Assembly: GCA_937925685.1 (NCBI GenBank)
Contig: CALAMI010000011.1
Span: 186,001-250,000 of the forward strand
Reading direction: 5' to 3'
Length of the DNA stretch: 64,000 nucleotides
From: Candidatus Binatia bacterium
GTDB taxonomy: Bacteria; Desulfobacterota; Binatia; HRBIN30
The notes under the pieces: model-generated
The model's database searches: none
What the model saw: the letters and a program-made list of their open reading frames with translations, nothing else
What the model was told of the DNA's origin: nothing
Translations under genes and position numbers: made by a program
Shown here: in pieces, positions 1-7,264 of the stretch
How positions within the stretch are numbered: position 1 is the stretch's first letter
How the letters are laid out: each line of letters opens with the position of its first letter

Positions 1-7
1 GATTCAC

Positions 8-967
8 TCATGGTTGAGCCTTTGCCATTTCTAGTAGAACACTTTCGAGCAAAAGGGAGCGGTTCGGATAACCCTCGCGCAGGATGCGCCAGGCGCGGAG
101 CAACGCCTCCGCGCGGCGGAGCGCAACTCGCGCGGTATCCGGGCGGTGGGGCCAAGACTCGAGGGCCTGCTTCCGTAGCGTGATAAGCATCATTTCTAGC
201 CGAGCCTCCAGAGCACGATCCTCGCCACCGAGTTCCGCAACGAAGCGAGCCAGGGTGGCATAGCGTGCATGATCGATGGCACCAAGAACATCGGCGGCGG
301 CGCGGGCAAACTCGGGGGAGACCGTTTCCCGAAGCTTCATGGCTCGGCCCACGCTGCCTTGCGCGAGGGGCAGCAGCGTGTCGATTTCGGTTGGGGTGAG
401 CCCGTGGCGCGACAAGGCTTCCTGCATGAGGGTTGCGGGCAAGGGAGGTACGGTGACCCGCTGGCAACGCGAGCGGATCGTTGGCGCCAGGGCATCCGGA
501 GCGTTGGTCGTGAGCACGAGCCAACTGTGCGGCGGGGGTTCCTCCAACGTCTTGAGGAGCGCGTTTTGTGCCGCAGCAGTTAACCACTCTGCCATTTCCA
601 CCACGGCGATGCGGGCCCTACCCTCGAGCGGCGCCAGGGCGAGAAAGCGTTTGAGTTCTCTAGCCCGCTCGATGCCGACTTCGCGCTTGCCTGGCGGAGG
701 GGCGATCCAGAGAACGTCTGGATAGGTCCCCGCGGCCAGTTGGATGCACGTTTTACAGTCGCCACAGGCGTCTGAAGCTTGACGCCCTTCTGGGCAGCAA
801 AGCCATGCCACCCAAGCGCGGGCAAGGCTGCGCTTGCCTACTCCCTCGGGGCCCACCAGCAGCAGGCTCTGTGCGGCGCGCCCGCTGCGGACACGATCGC
901 GCAGTCTCGACTGCACGGCGTTCAGTCCCACTAGGTCGGCAAAGCGAGTCAATCGAGTCCGAGGCAT
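8..967 (-). CDS. holB: DNA polymerase III delta' subunit
   Basis: Clamp-loader subunit that helps load the beta sliding clamp during replication. The 319-residue protein has a P-loop (GPEGVGKR, about residues 39-46), a cysteine cluster typical of the delta'/gamma zinc module (CGDC..C near residues 68-74), the ALLKTLEEPP motif of the AAA+ sensor region and an SRC motif (RSRCQ). Length and architecture fit the family. I chose the ATG at 967: the frame runs further upstream, but that part reads as the antisense of tmk and is not protein-like. The start overlaps the end of tmk by 19 bases, so the two are translationally coupled, a common tmk-holB arrangement. The stop lies 8 bases from the window edge, so the downstream neighbour is not visible. 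Confidence 0.93.
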   Translation of the reverse strand: MPRTRLTRFADLVGLNAVQSRLRDRVRSGRAAQSLLLVGPEGVGKRSLARAWVAWLCCPEGRQASDACGDCKTCIQLAAGTYPDVLWIAPPPGKREVGIERARELKRFLALAPLEGRARIAVVEMAEWLTAAAQNALLKTLEEPPPHSWLVLTTNAPDALAPTIRSRCQRVTVPPLPATLMQEALSRHGLTPTEIDTLLPLAQGSVGRAMKLRETVSPEFARAAADVLGAIDHARYATLARFVAELGGEDRALEARLEMMLITLRKQALESWPHRPDTARVALRRAEALLRAWRILREGYPNRSLLLESVLLEMAKAQP

Positions 968-1572
968 CGGCTGACAGCGGCAAGAATTTGGTCGTGCACC
1001 CCTTCCAGCGGGGCACACGTATCGATAACGACGAATCGGTTTGGCGCTTCCCGTGCGAGGGCGAGGAACCCTGCGCGCACTTTCTCGTGGAACGCGACCG
1101 ACTCGCGATGAAACCGATCGTCGCGTCCGGCCCGCTCGAGACCAACCTCGACCGGGCAGTCCAGCAGAATGACCAAATCCGGCTGTACGCCTTGTCGTGC
1201 GATCTCGTCGAGTTGACGCACGAGGCGCAAGTCGAGCCCGCGGCCGTAGCCTTGGTAAGCTAAGGTCGACGGGGAAAACCGGTCGCACAGCACCAGCTCC
1301 CCACGAGCTAGGGCCGGACCGACGCAGGTGGCTACATGTTCCGCGCGATCGGCAAGGTAGAGGAACAGCTCAGTCCACGGCGCGGGCGCTACACTCGTAT
1401 TGTCCATCAGAAGAGCGCGAATGCGCTGCCCCACTGCAGTGCCACCTGGTTCTGCCGTTTCCACGACAGCCCACCCCCGAGCCCGCAACGCGGCGGCCGT
1501 GCGCTGCAAGTGCGTGGATTTGCCGGCGCCTTCTACCCCTTCGAAAACGATGAGCCGCCCACGGTCAGTCAC
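949..1572 (-). CDS. tmk: Thymidylate kinase
   Basis: Phosphorylates dTMP to dTDP for DNA synthesis. The protein (about 207 residues) starts with the P-loop FEGVEGAGKST, has the substrate motif CDRFSPSTLAYQG and a lid with GRDDRF. The GTG at 1572 is preferred because it overlaps the TGA of the upstream receiver gene (1565-1567). A second in-frame GTG at 1584 would add four residues (VSKR) and cannot be excluded. No strong ribosome site is visible, so coupled translation from the receiver gene is likely. The 3' end overlaps holB. Confidence 0.93.
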   Translation of the reverse strand: MTDRGRLIVFEGVEGAGKSTHLQRTAAALRARGWAVVETAEPGGTAVGQRIRALLMDNTSVAPAPWTELFLYLADRAEHVATCVGPALARGELVLCDRFSPSTLAYQGYGRGLDLRLVRQLDEIARQGVQPDLVILLDCPVEVGLERAGRDDRFHRESVAFHEKVRAGFLALAREAPNRFVVIDTCAPLEGVHDQILAAVSRCLGLD

Positions 1573-1948
1573 ACGCTTGCTCACGCCCAAGGACCAACTC
1601 GATCCCGTACAGGAGTTGTGTCCCCGTAAAAGGCTTGGTGATGTAGTAGTCAGCGCCGTATTGATAACCCAACACCACGTCTTCGTCTGCGGTTTTCGCA
1701 GTGACGAGGATGACCGGGATGCGAGCGGTTTCGTAGTGCTCTTTGAGTTGTTGCAGCACTTCCAAGCCACTCATTCCGGGCATCATGATGTCGAGCAACA
1801 CCACGTCCGGGGGGAACTGCTTCACGACTTCGAGCGCTTGCGGGCCGCTGGTGGCCTCGACGACCTCGTAGCCTTTGGGCTCGAGTATGCCCCTGGTGAT
1901 GATGAGACTGTCCGGGTTATCGTCGACTACCAAAACTCGAATGGGCAT
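1565..1948 (-). CDS. Single-domain response regulator (CheY-like receiver)
   Basis: A 127-residue stand-alone receiver domain. It has the acidic pair D9-D10 (VVDDN), the phospho-acceptor D53 (VLLDIMMPG), the switch Thr/Ala region (VTAKT) and the conserved Lys near 103 (ITKPF). It has no output domain, so it must act by protein contact, as in CheY or pilus/motility control. The ATG at 1948 gives a normal receiver N terminus; the frame continues upstream but is not receiver-like. The stop overlaps the tmk start, so the receiver is the first gene of a receiver-tmk-holB unit. Minor-pilin genes lie upstream on the same strand, which would suit a motility role, but no kinase is adjacent. Confidence 0.9.
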   Translation of the reverse strand: MPIRVLVVDDNPDSLIITRGILEPKGYEVVEATSGPQALEVVKQFPPDVVLLDIMMPGMSGLEVLQQLKEHYETARIPVILVTAKTADEDVVLGYQYGADYYITKPFTGTQLLYGIELVLGREQACD

Positions 1949-2479
1949 GGACAATGCCTTACCATTTTGAGGGTAAGGTTCACAAACTCTCTTTTCGCCA
2001 GCGCGAAAATTGACTCGCCTCCCTATACCGCGAGGCATCGGCGTTTGAAAGACGCGAACCTGCTTTCAATTGCTTCTGGCAAAATAGACACAGCGGAGTG
2101 CAATGGACCGTAAAGCCGACCGCGGTGAGGTGGCTACCGGGGAAGCAACTCGCGCGGCTTGGTTGCGCAAAGTTTTCGCTTCCACTCTACGCGAACGGCC
2201 TTGTGGATGCGCCTTAAGGGGCACACCCCGCGCGCGCCGCCAGTCAGCCAGCCAGGCGAACCGGGAAAACGTTGCATGCAAGATGCGGGTGCAGGATCGT
2301 ATCCACCGCACCGCCGGGCACGTGGTGGCGGGGATGACTCGATGTGCGCACCCCGTGCTCTTAATTGGAGGTGTGGGGAGGGTACCGAACTGGCGCAAGC
2401 GCCGCTGCAGTTCCCTAGGGTGGGCAGCGCCGGCCACGGTCCTCGTTACCGACGCCAAGGAACCCGCGCAGGCAGCGGC
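1949..2479. other. Intergenic region, receiver gene to pilin operon
   Basis: About 530 bases without a convincing gene. Several frames are open because of the high GC, but none has a recognisable domain or a ribosome site. Apart from the inverted repeat next to the receiver gene, it presumably holds the promoter of the receiver-tmk-holB unit and the end of the pilin transcript. I see no clear terminator or -35/-10 pair. Confidence 0.5.
1957..1978. promoter_or_regulatory. Inverted repeat in the leader of the receiver gene
   Basis: A perfect 7-base inverted repeat (CCTTACC, 8-base gap, GGTAAGG) sits 8 bases upstream of the receiver start codon. In RNA it would form a short hairpin over the ribosome-binding region; in DNA it could be an operator. 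No poly-U tract follows it, so it is not a simple terminator. Confidence 0.4.
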
Positions 2480-2962
2480 TCAAGGTTCCAGCAGCTGGTT
2501 CCAGAAAACCTGTTTCGTGCCGTCGGGCTGCCAACGCACGAGTGCTTCCACCTCGCTTGTGCCTCCGCCCCAACCAGTTCCGCTCGAGCGAATGCGCACG
2601 GTGGCGCTGTCTGCCTCGGTCACCCGTACCCGGAACCCTCGACCTTGGTCGCCAAACGGTGCCCAGTCGCTCGGGCCCGGTAGCACCAGGCCGTCATCGG
2701 CTGTCCCGAGAACGCCGTCAGGGCCCCGCAGCGCGCAGGCGGGCGAGTCGCAAGCGGACGTTGCTGCCAAAGCGAAATTGAGCCCTGCTTCGGCAGTGTA
2801 AAAGGCATCGAGTTCCTTGCGTAAGTTTTGCGCGAGGATTTGGTCGGTGTGGGCTTGAAGATAGAGCCAGCCAACGAGGGGAAGGAGCAAGCTGCTCCAT
2901 CCTAGCACCAGAATCAGCGCTGCCCCCTTTTCCTCTCCAAAGACGGCGGTAGGTAACGTCAT
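2480..2962 (-). CDS. PilX-like minor pilin / pilus assembly protein
   Basis: A 160-residue protein with an N-terminal hydrophobic helix (about residues 14-36) directly after a short Lys/Gly leader (EEKGAALILV), followed by an AEAG motif (residues 57-60). That pattern is typical of PilX_N/GspK-type minor pseudopilins. As in many of that group, Glu+5 is absent. The soluble part has a paired cysteine (CDSPAC) and a Gly-rich C-terminal domain. It is the last gene of a four-gene minor-pilin operon and its ATG overlaps the upstream stop (2959-2962). It probably acts at the tip or priming complex of a type IV pilus or related secretion pseudopilus. Confidence 0.75.
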   Translation of the reverse strand: MTLPTAVFGEEKGAALILVLGWSSLLLPLVGWLYLQAHTDQILAQNLRKELDAFYTAEAGLNFALAATSACDSPACALRGPDGVLGTADDGLVLPGPSDWAPFGDQGRGFRVRVTEADSATVRIRSSGTGWGGGTSEVEALVRWQPDGTKQVFWNQLLEP

Positions 2963-3519
2963 CGATTGCGCCGCCCGACAACGAGCGTGGCATGGAAACG
3001 GCTGCTTGCCGCTGGTTCCAGCAACGCCTCTTCCCAGGATGTGTGGATGCTAAGCTGCACGCCAGCGATGAGCTCCGGGGCAACGTGCGGTGGAGCAAGC
3101 GGTTGGCCGCTAGGATCCAAGTACGTGAGGGTAAAACCACCCTCAGGCACCCGCCCAAGCCACGGCTGCGGGCTCGAGTCTTGCGTGGAGCGCATGACCG
3201 CCTGGCGCGTAGCGTCCCAGCGGTAGGCAATGCGCTCGTGGGTGCCCACAGTGCTGCCGTCGCCATCGAAATCGGCACAGAGTTCCACCGCTTGCGCAGT
3301 GGCCGCCACGATACCCTGGGTGCTCTGGGCCACTGCACTATACCCCGCAACCCGCCATTCCCGCGCGAACATCTCCAGGGCAAGAACGTTCGTTTGCATC
3401 GCTTCCCGCCTTGCCTCGTAGAGGCGCAGCAGCGCAAGCGCTGAGCGGCTGAAAGTCACGACGCCCACGGCAAGCAACTGAACTAAAAGCAAGGAAACTA
3501 GGACTTCACTCAACCACAT
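2959..3519 (-). CDS. PilW-like minor pilin lacking a leader peptide
   Basis: A 186-residue protein with an N-terminal pilin-type helix (MWLSEVLVSLLLVQ) and a C-terminal beta-rich domain, in the PilW position of a minor-pilin operon. The Glu that is +5 in mature pilins is residue 5 counted from the initiator Met, so there is no leader and no Gly cleavage site. Extension upstream is impossible: two codons before the ATG lies the in-frame TAA of the preceding gene. The family call rests on operon position and on the helix. It could be a genuinely leaderless pseudopilin, or the leader may have been lost with a disturbed start. Confidence 0.65.
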   Translation of the reverse strand: MWLSEVLVSLLLVQLLAVGVVTFSRSALALLRLYEARREAMQTNVLALEMFAREWRVAGYSAVAQSTQGIVAATAQAVELCADFDGDGSTVGTHERIAYRWDATRQAVMRSTQDSSPQPWLGRVPEGGFTLTYLDPSGQPLAPPHVAPELIAGVQLSIHTSWEEALLEPAASSRFHATLVVGRRNR

Positions 3520-3522
3520 CAG

Positions 3523-3885
3523 TTAGGAACTCTCCTGTTGCGATGGAAACACGAGCGTGCGCAGGGTCAGGCGCTGTCGCTCGGCGCGGCCCCACGTCAC
3601 TTCGATCACCGCTTCCCGAAGATGCAGTGAGCCCGGGAAGGGTTGAACGCGAAGCTGTTGCTCGTACCCTTGCAATACAGGGACCGGACCAGAGCGGCCG
3701 GTGATCTTTACTTGCTCGAGGGCGTTTGCTGCCAGGAGGGCCGCCCGCGAAAGCTTCTCTGCTTCGTCTCCCAGCGCCCGTGCCTGCAGCAGCGCCGAAG
3801 CCACGAGTGCAGAGACCATCCCGAACAGCGCTGCCGCGAAAATCGCTTCGACAAGCGAAGCCCCCGTTTGCCCTCGGCATTTCAT
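3523..3885 (-). CDS. PilV-like minor pilin
   Basis: A 120-residue pseudopilin with a classical class III prepilin signal: a short basic leader (MKCRGQTG), cleavage after G8, then A-S-L-V-E with Glu at +5, and a hydrophobic helix to about residue 31. The small globular part has few features. The start ATG overlaps the stop of the upstream GspH-like gene by 4 bases (ATGA). The next gene begins 3 bases after its TAA in the same reading frame. It should be processed by a PilD/GspO prepilin peptidase, which is not encoded in this window. Confidence 0.78.
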   Translation of the reverse strand: MKCRGQTGASLVEAIFAAALFGMVSALVASALLQARALGDEAEKLSRAALLAANALEQVKITGRSGPVPVLQGYEQQLRVQPFPGSLHLREAVIEVTWGRAERQRLTLRTLVFPSQQESS

Positions 3886-4331
3886 TCTTGCAGACGCACC
3901 CTTCCAGCAATGTCGACCACGACTTGCCGTTGCGCGCCACGGCGGTTCCGTAAGACGATCGTGCCAAACGTGGCTGCGTTTCCCCGCGGCCGGAAGGTGA
4001 TCGCCTGCCCCGCCGCGTTACAACTTGCCACAGTGACCCCTGCAGGAAGAGACACCGGGGGACCCACGTTCGTGTACGTCGACCCAATGCGCCACTGCCG
4101 TTGGTAACTTGCGGCTGCGGCGGGAAAGACGAGCCGGTGGCTTCGGTTCGTTGCTGCCGCGCGAAGCCTGATTCCAAGTAAGTCGAGCATGACCTGTCGC
4201 GCGGCAGTCCGCAAAGCCATCCCCTCACGAGCGTGCTGCCACTGGAACACAAACATGGTGGTAACCGTGGCGACGAGAAAAAGACCCGTGGTCACCTCGA
4301 CAAAGCTCCATCCCTTGCAATGACCGCCCAT
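3882..4331 (-). CDS. GspH/FimT-type minor pilin
   Basis: First gene of the minor-pilin operon; 149 residues from the ATG at 4331. The prepilin motif is clear: G7, then W-S-F-V-E with Glu at +5, followed by a hydrophobic helix. The C-terminal half has the beta-rich GspH pattern (TFRPRGNAATFG, IVLRNRRGA, then VVVDIAGRVR). This type primes pilus or pseudopilus assembly together with the PilV, PilW and PilX homologues that follow. The frame continues upstream, but that stretch has no signal-peptide character. Confidence 0.8.
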   Translation of the reverse strand: MGGHCKGWSFVEVTTGLFLVATVTTMFVFQWQHAREGMALRTAARQVMLDLLGIRLRAAATNRSHRLVFPAAAASYQRQWRIGSTYTNVGPPVSLPAGVTVASCNAAGQAITFRPRGNAATFGTIVLRNRRGAQRQVVVDIAGRVRLQE

Positions 4332-4956
4332 TGCCACGGAAAAGTTCACGACGCGAAAACCGTGCCACAAAACCCTGCACCAACGATGGGATTCCAGCGT
4401 GCGAAAAAAGAGGGCCAAGTGTACTCTGTGCGATCCCGTTGGGGTCTCCCTGTGAGCTGCAGGGAGGGGATTCGAACCCGAGGATCTTTTGCCGCAAACT
4501 CGGTCACTGCCGCAACAACCACAACGTCCAGGCGCTCCAATCTCGTTTCGGGGAACCGGAAGCGCTTGTGCTGCCACCGGCAGGCACCTCCCCTGGGTGC
4601 GTTGGAACGTTCGTCCAGGGGGTGGCAGTGCCTGGGAATTATCCGCTGCAGCCCGCGAACGGCGCTAGCCGAGCGCCCGACGTTCGCCCCCGATTGGCGC
4701 CGCCGTGGGCCTGCTTCCCTGTGCTGAGTGGTGCCAGCAGGCAACGCGTGCCCCACCAGGTATGCCCCACGAGGTTGTCGCGCCCGTCCACGGCTTCTCT
4801 CGGAGAACGGCGTTGCCCAGAGGACAGGACGGCCCGAACGCCACCGCAGCGAAAAATCGCGGCAGCGAGGCCCCCTGAGCTTAGCGCCGCAAGGGTACCC
4901 CCTAACCGATTAGCAGCCGTTTCATGAATGCAAGCTCATTTTCATGTACCGATAGC
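4332..4956. other. Intergenic region upstream of the pilin operon
   Basis: About 625 bases between two divergent transcription units. No gene is recognisable. On the minus strand, bases 4461-4490 resemble the 3' third of a tRNA (a TTCGAAT loop next to CCC), but the T-stem is mismatched and no 5' acceptor partner is present. The pilin-operon promoter should lie here; I cannot place it. Confidence 0.5.
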
Positions 4957-4984
4957 TTTACTCGGCGTTCCAATAGGTTAGATT
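4957..4984 (+). promoter_or_regulatory. Candidate promoter of the small membrane gene
   Basis: TTTACT at 4957-4962 and TAGATT at 4979-4984 are separated by 16 bases, each matching four of six sigma-70 consensus positions. The region is AT-rich compared with its surroundings. A strong ribosome-binding site (AAGGAG, 4994-4999) and an ATG follow within 25 bases. Confidence 0.4.
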
Positions 4985-5006
4985 AAAGAGCACAAGGAGA
5001 CAGAAG

Positions 5007-5213
5007 ATGACTTGGACAGCCTGGTTGTGGACCGCAGTGATTCCCAGTGCACCGCTAGTCGTGCCGAGCTTGAATTGGGTCATGCTCGCTGCCGGCGTGC
5101 TTTGGCTGGTCTCGGCTGCCATGCTGCTCGCCGTGGCCGACCGGCAAGCGGGAGAGGCAGAGGTGCAAAGCCCGAGCGCATTGGCAGACGGTGCTTTCGG
5201 TTGTGCAGCTTGA
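5007..5213 (+). CDS. Small two-helix membrane protein, unknown function
   Basis: A 68-residue protein preceded by an optimal AAGGAG (4994-4999, 7 bases before the ATG) and followed 21 bases after the stop by a strong intrinsic terminator. It is therefore very likely a real monocistronic gene. Two hydrophobic stretches (about residues 5-20 and 24-44) could span the membrane, and the rest is a short polar tail rich in Ala, Glu and Ser. I recognise no family. It is transcribed convergently towards moaE. Confidence 0.7.
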   Translation: MTWTAWLWTAVIPSAPLVVPSLNWVMLAAGVLWLVSAAMLLAVADRQAGEAEVQSPSALADGAFGCAA

Positions 5214-5234
5214 GCCTCTCTACAGTAGGGGCAA

Positions 5235-5268
5235 GGGCGCTAGGGGCGGTTTCCCTAGCGCCCTTTTT
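5235..5268 (+). terminator. Intrinsic terminator after the small membrane gene
   Basis: A perfect 11-base-pair GC-rich stem (GGGCGCTAGGG / CCCTAGCGCCC) with a 7-base loop, followed by five T. The stop codon of the convergent moaE gene (5255-5257) lies inside the hairpin. On the minus strand no T-tract follows, so it should act only for plus-strand transcripts. Confidence 0.9.
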
Positions 5269-5713
5269 CGTTGGTGGTCGTCGAGGTGCCTTGAAGCCCG
5301 ATCCACACCTCACCGCCTTCGAAAACCTCTTTCTTCCAAATGGGCACGGTTTTCTTGAGTTGGTCGATGGCATAACGGGCTGCGGCAAAAGCGTCGCTGC
5401 GGTGCGGTGCGGAAACAGCCACCGCTACGCTCGCCTCCCCGAGGGGCACGTTGCCGAGGCGGTGCACCAGGGCAATCTTGCCAATCTGCCACTGTGCTTC
5501 GGCGGCGCTGCCGATGCGCTCCATTTCTTTGAGTGCCATCTCTTCGTAAGCCTCGTACTGGAGCTCGACGACCCGCCGGCCTTCGTTTTGGTCACGGGTG
5601 GAACCCACGAACAAAACCGTCGCCCCGCAGCTCACGTCGGCAACCGAGGCAAGAAGCTCTCCCAGGTCGATGGGGCTGGAGACGATTCGCGCTCGAGGCG
5701 TAGTCCGATCCAT
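5255..5713 (-). CDS. moaE: Molybdopterin synthase large subunit MoaE
   Basis: Catalytic subunit of molybdopterin synthase; with MoaD it inserts the dithiolene sulfurs into precursor Z (cPMP). The 152-residue protein has the MoaE signatures GATVLFVGSTRD, the YEAYEEMA helix, HRLGNVPLGE and a conserved Lys-rich active-site end (KKTVPIWKKE). The ATG at 5713 shares its A with the moaD stop and has GGGGAGG seven bases upstream. An earlier in-frame ATG at 5734 lies inside the moaD Gly-Gly codons and is less likely. The stop codon sits within the facing terminator hairpin. Confidence 0.93.
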   Translation of the reverse strand: MDRTTPRARIVSSPIDLGELLASVADVSCGATVLFVGSTRDQNEGRRVVELQYEAYEEMALKEMERIGSAAEAQWQIGKIALVHRLGNVPLGEASVAVAVSAPHRSDAFAAARYAIDQLKKTVPIWKKEVFEGGEVWIGLQGTSTTTNEKGR

Positions 5714-5976
5714 CAACAGTCCTCCCCGTCGCATCCGCCACTGACAGGGGGGATCAGGGCCAGCTCGTCTCCGTCATGCAGGGGGTGCCAGCTGTCGACG
5801 TACTGGCGGTTGACGGCAAACGTCACACACTCCCGGAACGGGCCGAGCGCAGGGTACTGCTGTTGCAAAAGCTCCCACGCTTCGTTGACGGACGGAGGGC
5901 GATCGAAAGCGAGTTCCGCCGATGTGACCCCGGCACGCTCGCGGAGCACGGCGAAAAAACGGACCTTCACTACCAT
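5713..5976 (-). CDS. moaD: Molybdopterin synthase sulfur carrier MoaD with C-terminal tail
   Basis: Ubiquitin-like sulfur carrier (87 residues; VKVRFFAVLRE at the N terminus, LIPPVSGG near the C terminus). In the family the Gly-Gly is the very end of the chain, is adenylated by MoeB and then carries the thiocarboxylate. Here six residues (CDGEDC) follow the Gly-Gly. The codon after GG is TGC, one base from TGA, so a lost stop is one explanation; the other is removal of the tail by a protease. The gene overlaps moaE and follows moaB by 17 bases. Confidence 0.9.
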   Translation of the reverse strand: MVVKVRFFAVLRERAGVTSAELAFDRPPSVNEAWELLQQQYPALGPFRECVTFAVNRQYVDSWHPLHDGDELALIPPVSGGCDGEDC

Positions 5977-5993
5977 CCGTGTTCTCCGTGTCG

Positions 5994-6506
5994 TTACTTC
6001 ATCCCCCGCACCAGGCCGATGATGTGTCCTAGTTCCGGAAGGATGAGTTTTTTCATGGCTAACTCCACTGCCTGGGGAGCACCCGGCATGGAAAACACGA
6101 CACGTCGGCCGATGACCCCCGCCGTTGCCCGGCTGAGCATCGCTGCCGCGCCGATCTCCTCGAAGCTCAAGATCCGGAACAGCTCCCCAAAACCACTGAT
6201 TTCTTTGTCGAACAAGCGAGTGACCGTTTCGTACGTCGTATCTCTGCGTGCGAGCCCCGTGCCCCCATTGATCAATACCGCTGCTACATTCTCTGGCAGC
6301 GTTTGCAGCGCCCCAAGAATCAGCGCCGGTTCGTCTTGCAAGATCCGGTACTGAACCACCCGATGGCCCCCTTCCTCCAGAAGCCGACAGATGAGCTGAC
6401 CGCTTACATCGTTGGCAGCGGTGCGGCTATCGCTTACAGTGATGACTGCGCACTCCACTACTTGGACATCAGCACCGCGGTGGTGGGAATGTTCTTGCTT
6501 TGCCAT
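5994..6506 (-). CDS. moaB: Molybdenum cofactor biosynthesis protein MoaB/Mog
   Basis: Molybdopterin-binding, MPT adenylyltransferase-type protein of the MoaB/Mog family. Signatures: AVITVSDSRT, the Gly-rich loop INGGTGLARRD, and a C-terminal FSMPGAPQAVELAMKKLILPE. With the ATG at 6506 it has 170 residues, the normal MoaB length; an in-frame ATG at 6530 would add eight. It is the first gene of a moaB-moaD-moaE unit. moaA, moaC and moeA are not in this window. It probably feeds molybdoenzymes supplied by the MOT1-type transporter at 31 kb. Confidence 0.9.
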   Translation of the reverse strand: MAKQEHSHHRGADVQVVECAVITVSDSRTAANDVSGQLICRLLEEGGHRVVQYRILQDEPALILGALQTLPENVAAVLINGGTGLARRDTTYETVTRLFDKEISGFGELFRILSFEEIGAAAMLSRATAGVIGRRVVFSMPGAPQAVELAMKKLILPELGHIIGLVRGMK

Positions 6507-6575
6507 GGCGACGCATTGTAGCAAGGCCAAGCCAATGCGGAAGAGAATGCCAAGAAAGGGTCGAGGCAGCGGAAA

Positions 6576-7208
6576 ATGAAACAGCGAGATTGCCTTCGAA
6601 TCACCGCCCTGGTGGCGGGTTTGCTCCTGGCCGCGATGCTGAGTGGCTCAGGGAAGCAGGCGCAAGCGCAGCCCAAGCAACTCCCGACAATCCGCTTCGT
6701 CATTCCCAACGTGGAGCAAACCAGAGCTGCAGCCACGGGAACGCCCGCTCGACCGACTCCTGAGCCGCCGACAGCCGACTATTGGTGGAACCAGCCCGAC
6801 TACATCGAGGCATTCGGTTTGTCTACGGATCAGCGCAAGCGCATGGACGCCGCCATGGCTCAGACACAGGAGAAAGCCAACGAAGCCATCCGGCAGCAAA
6901 ACGAAGCCCGCGATCGGTTTCATGCGGCGGTGACCAAGCGCGATTGGGCTGCAGCGCGAAAAGCCATGGAAGATTGGGAACGCGCCTTTGCCGCTCAATG
7001 GGGTGTGGGAAATCAGGCGAAGATTGCCGTGCTGGAGGTGCTGACCCCAGCCCAACACGAAAAACTTCTGCGCGAACACGCGTACTTGCTCGATCGCCCG
7101 TGGACGTTAGGCCGCCGGATCCAGGTGCACCGGGGTACTCCCGCATCCGCTTCCGGATCTACGTCGCAAACGCCCTCGTCCCCGACGAGCGGAAGCAGCC
7201 AGCCATGA
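6576..7208 (+). CDS. Spy/CpxP-like periplasmic protein
   Basis: A 210-residue exported protein: an N-terminal signal peptide (basic start, hydrophobic core about residues 9-24, cleavage after AQA near 32), a Pro/Thr-rich linker (55-70), and a helical domain (72-175) with features of the LTXXQ/Spy chaperone group (a GLSTDQRKRM segment, a run of charged helices with many Gln and Glu, and LTPAQHEKLL). The C-terminal 25 residues are Ser/Thr/Pro-rich. Spy-type proteins protect periplasmic proteins or sense envelope stress; family membership is inferred from the helix pattern. It is divergent from the moaB unit. Confidence 0.6.
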   Translation: MKQRDCLRITALVAGLLLAAMLSGSGKQAQAQPKQLPTIRFVIPNVEQTRAAATGTPARPTPEPPTADYWWNQPDYIEAFGLSTDQRKRMDAAMAQTQEKANEAIRQQNEARDRFHAAVTKRDWAAARKAMEDWERAFAAQWGVGNQAKIAVLEVLTPAQHEKLLREHAYLLDRPWTLGRRIQVHRGTPASASGSTSQTPSSPTSGSSQP

Positions 7209-7264
7209 GGTGCGTGGAACCCTCGCTGCCGGCGCTGCCGCGTTTTGGCCGCCGCCTAGCTGCC

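Noticed and set aside
4453-4490. tRNA-like 3' fragment (TTCGAAT loop with CCC) on the minus strand upstream of the pilin operon
   Set aside because: T-stem has only three pairs, and no matching 5' acceptor, D-arm or anticodon arm is present. At most a remnant; not a tRNA gene.
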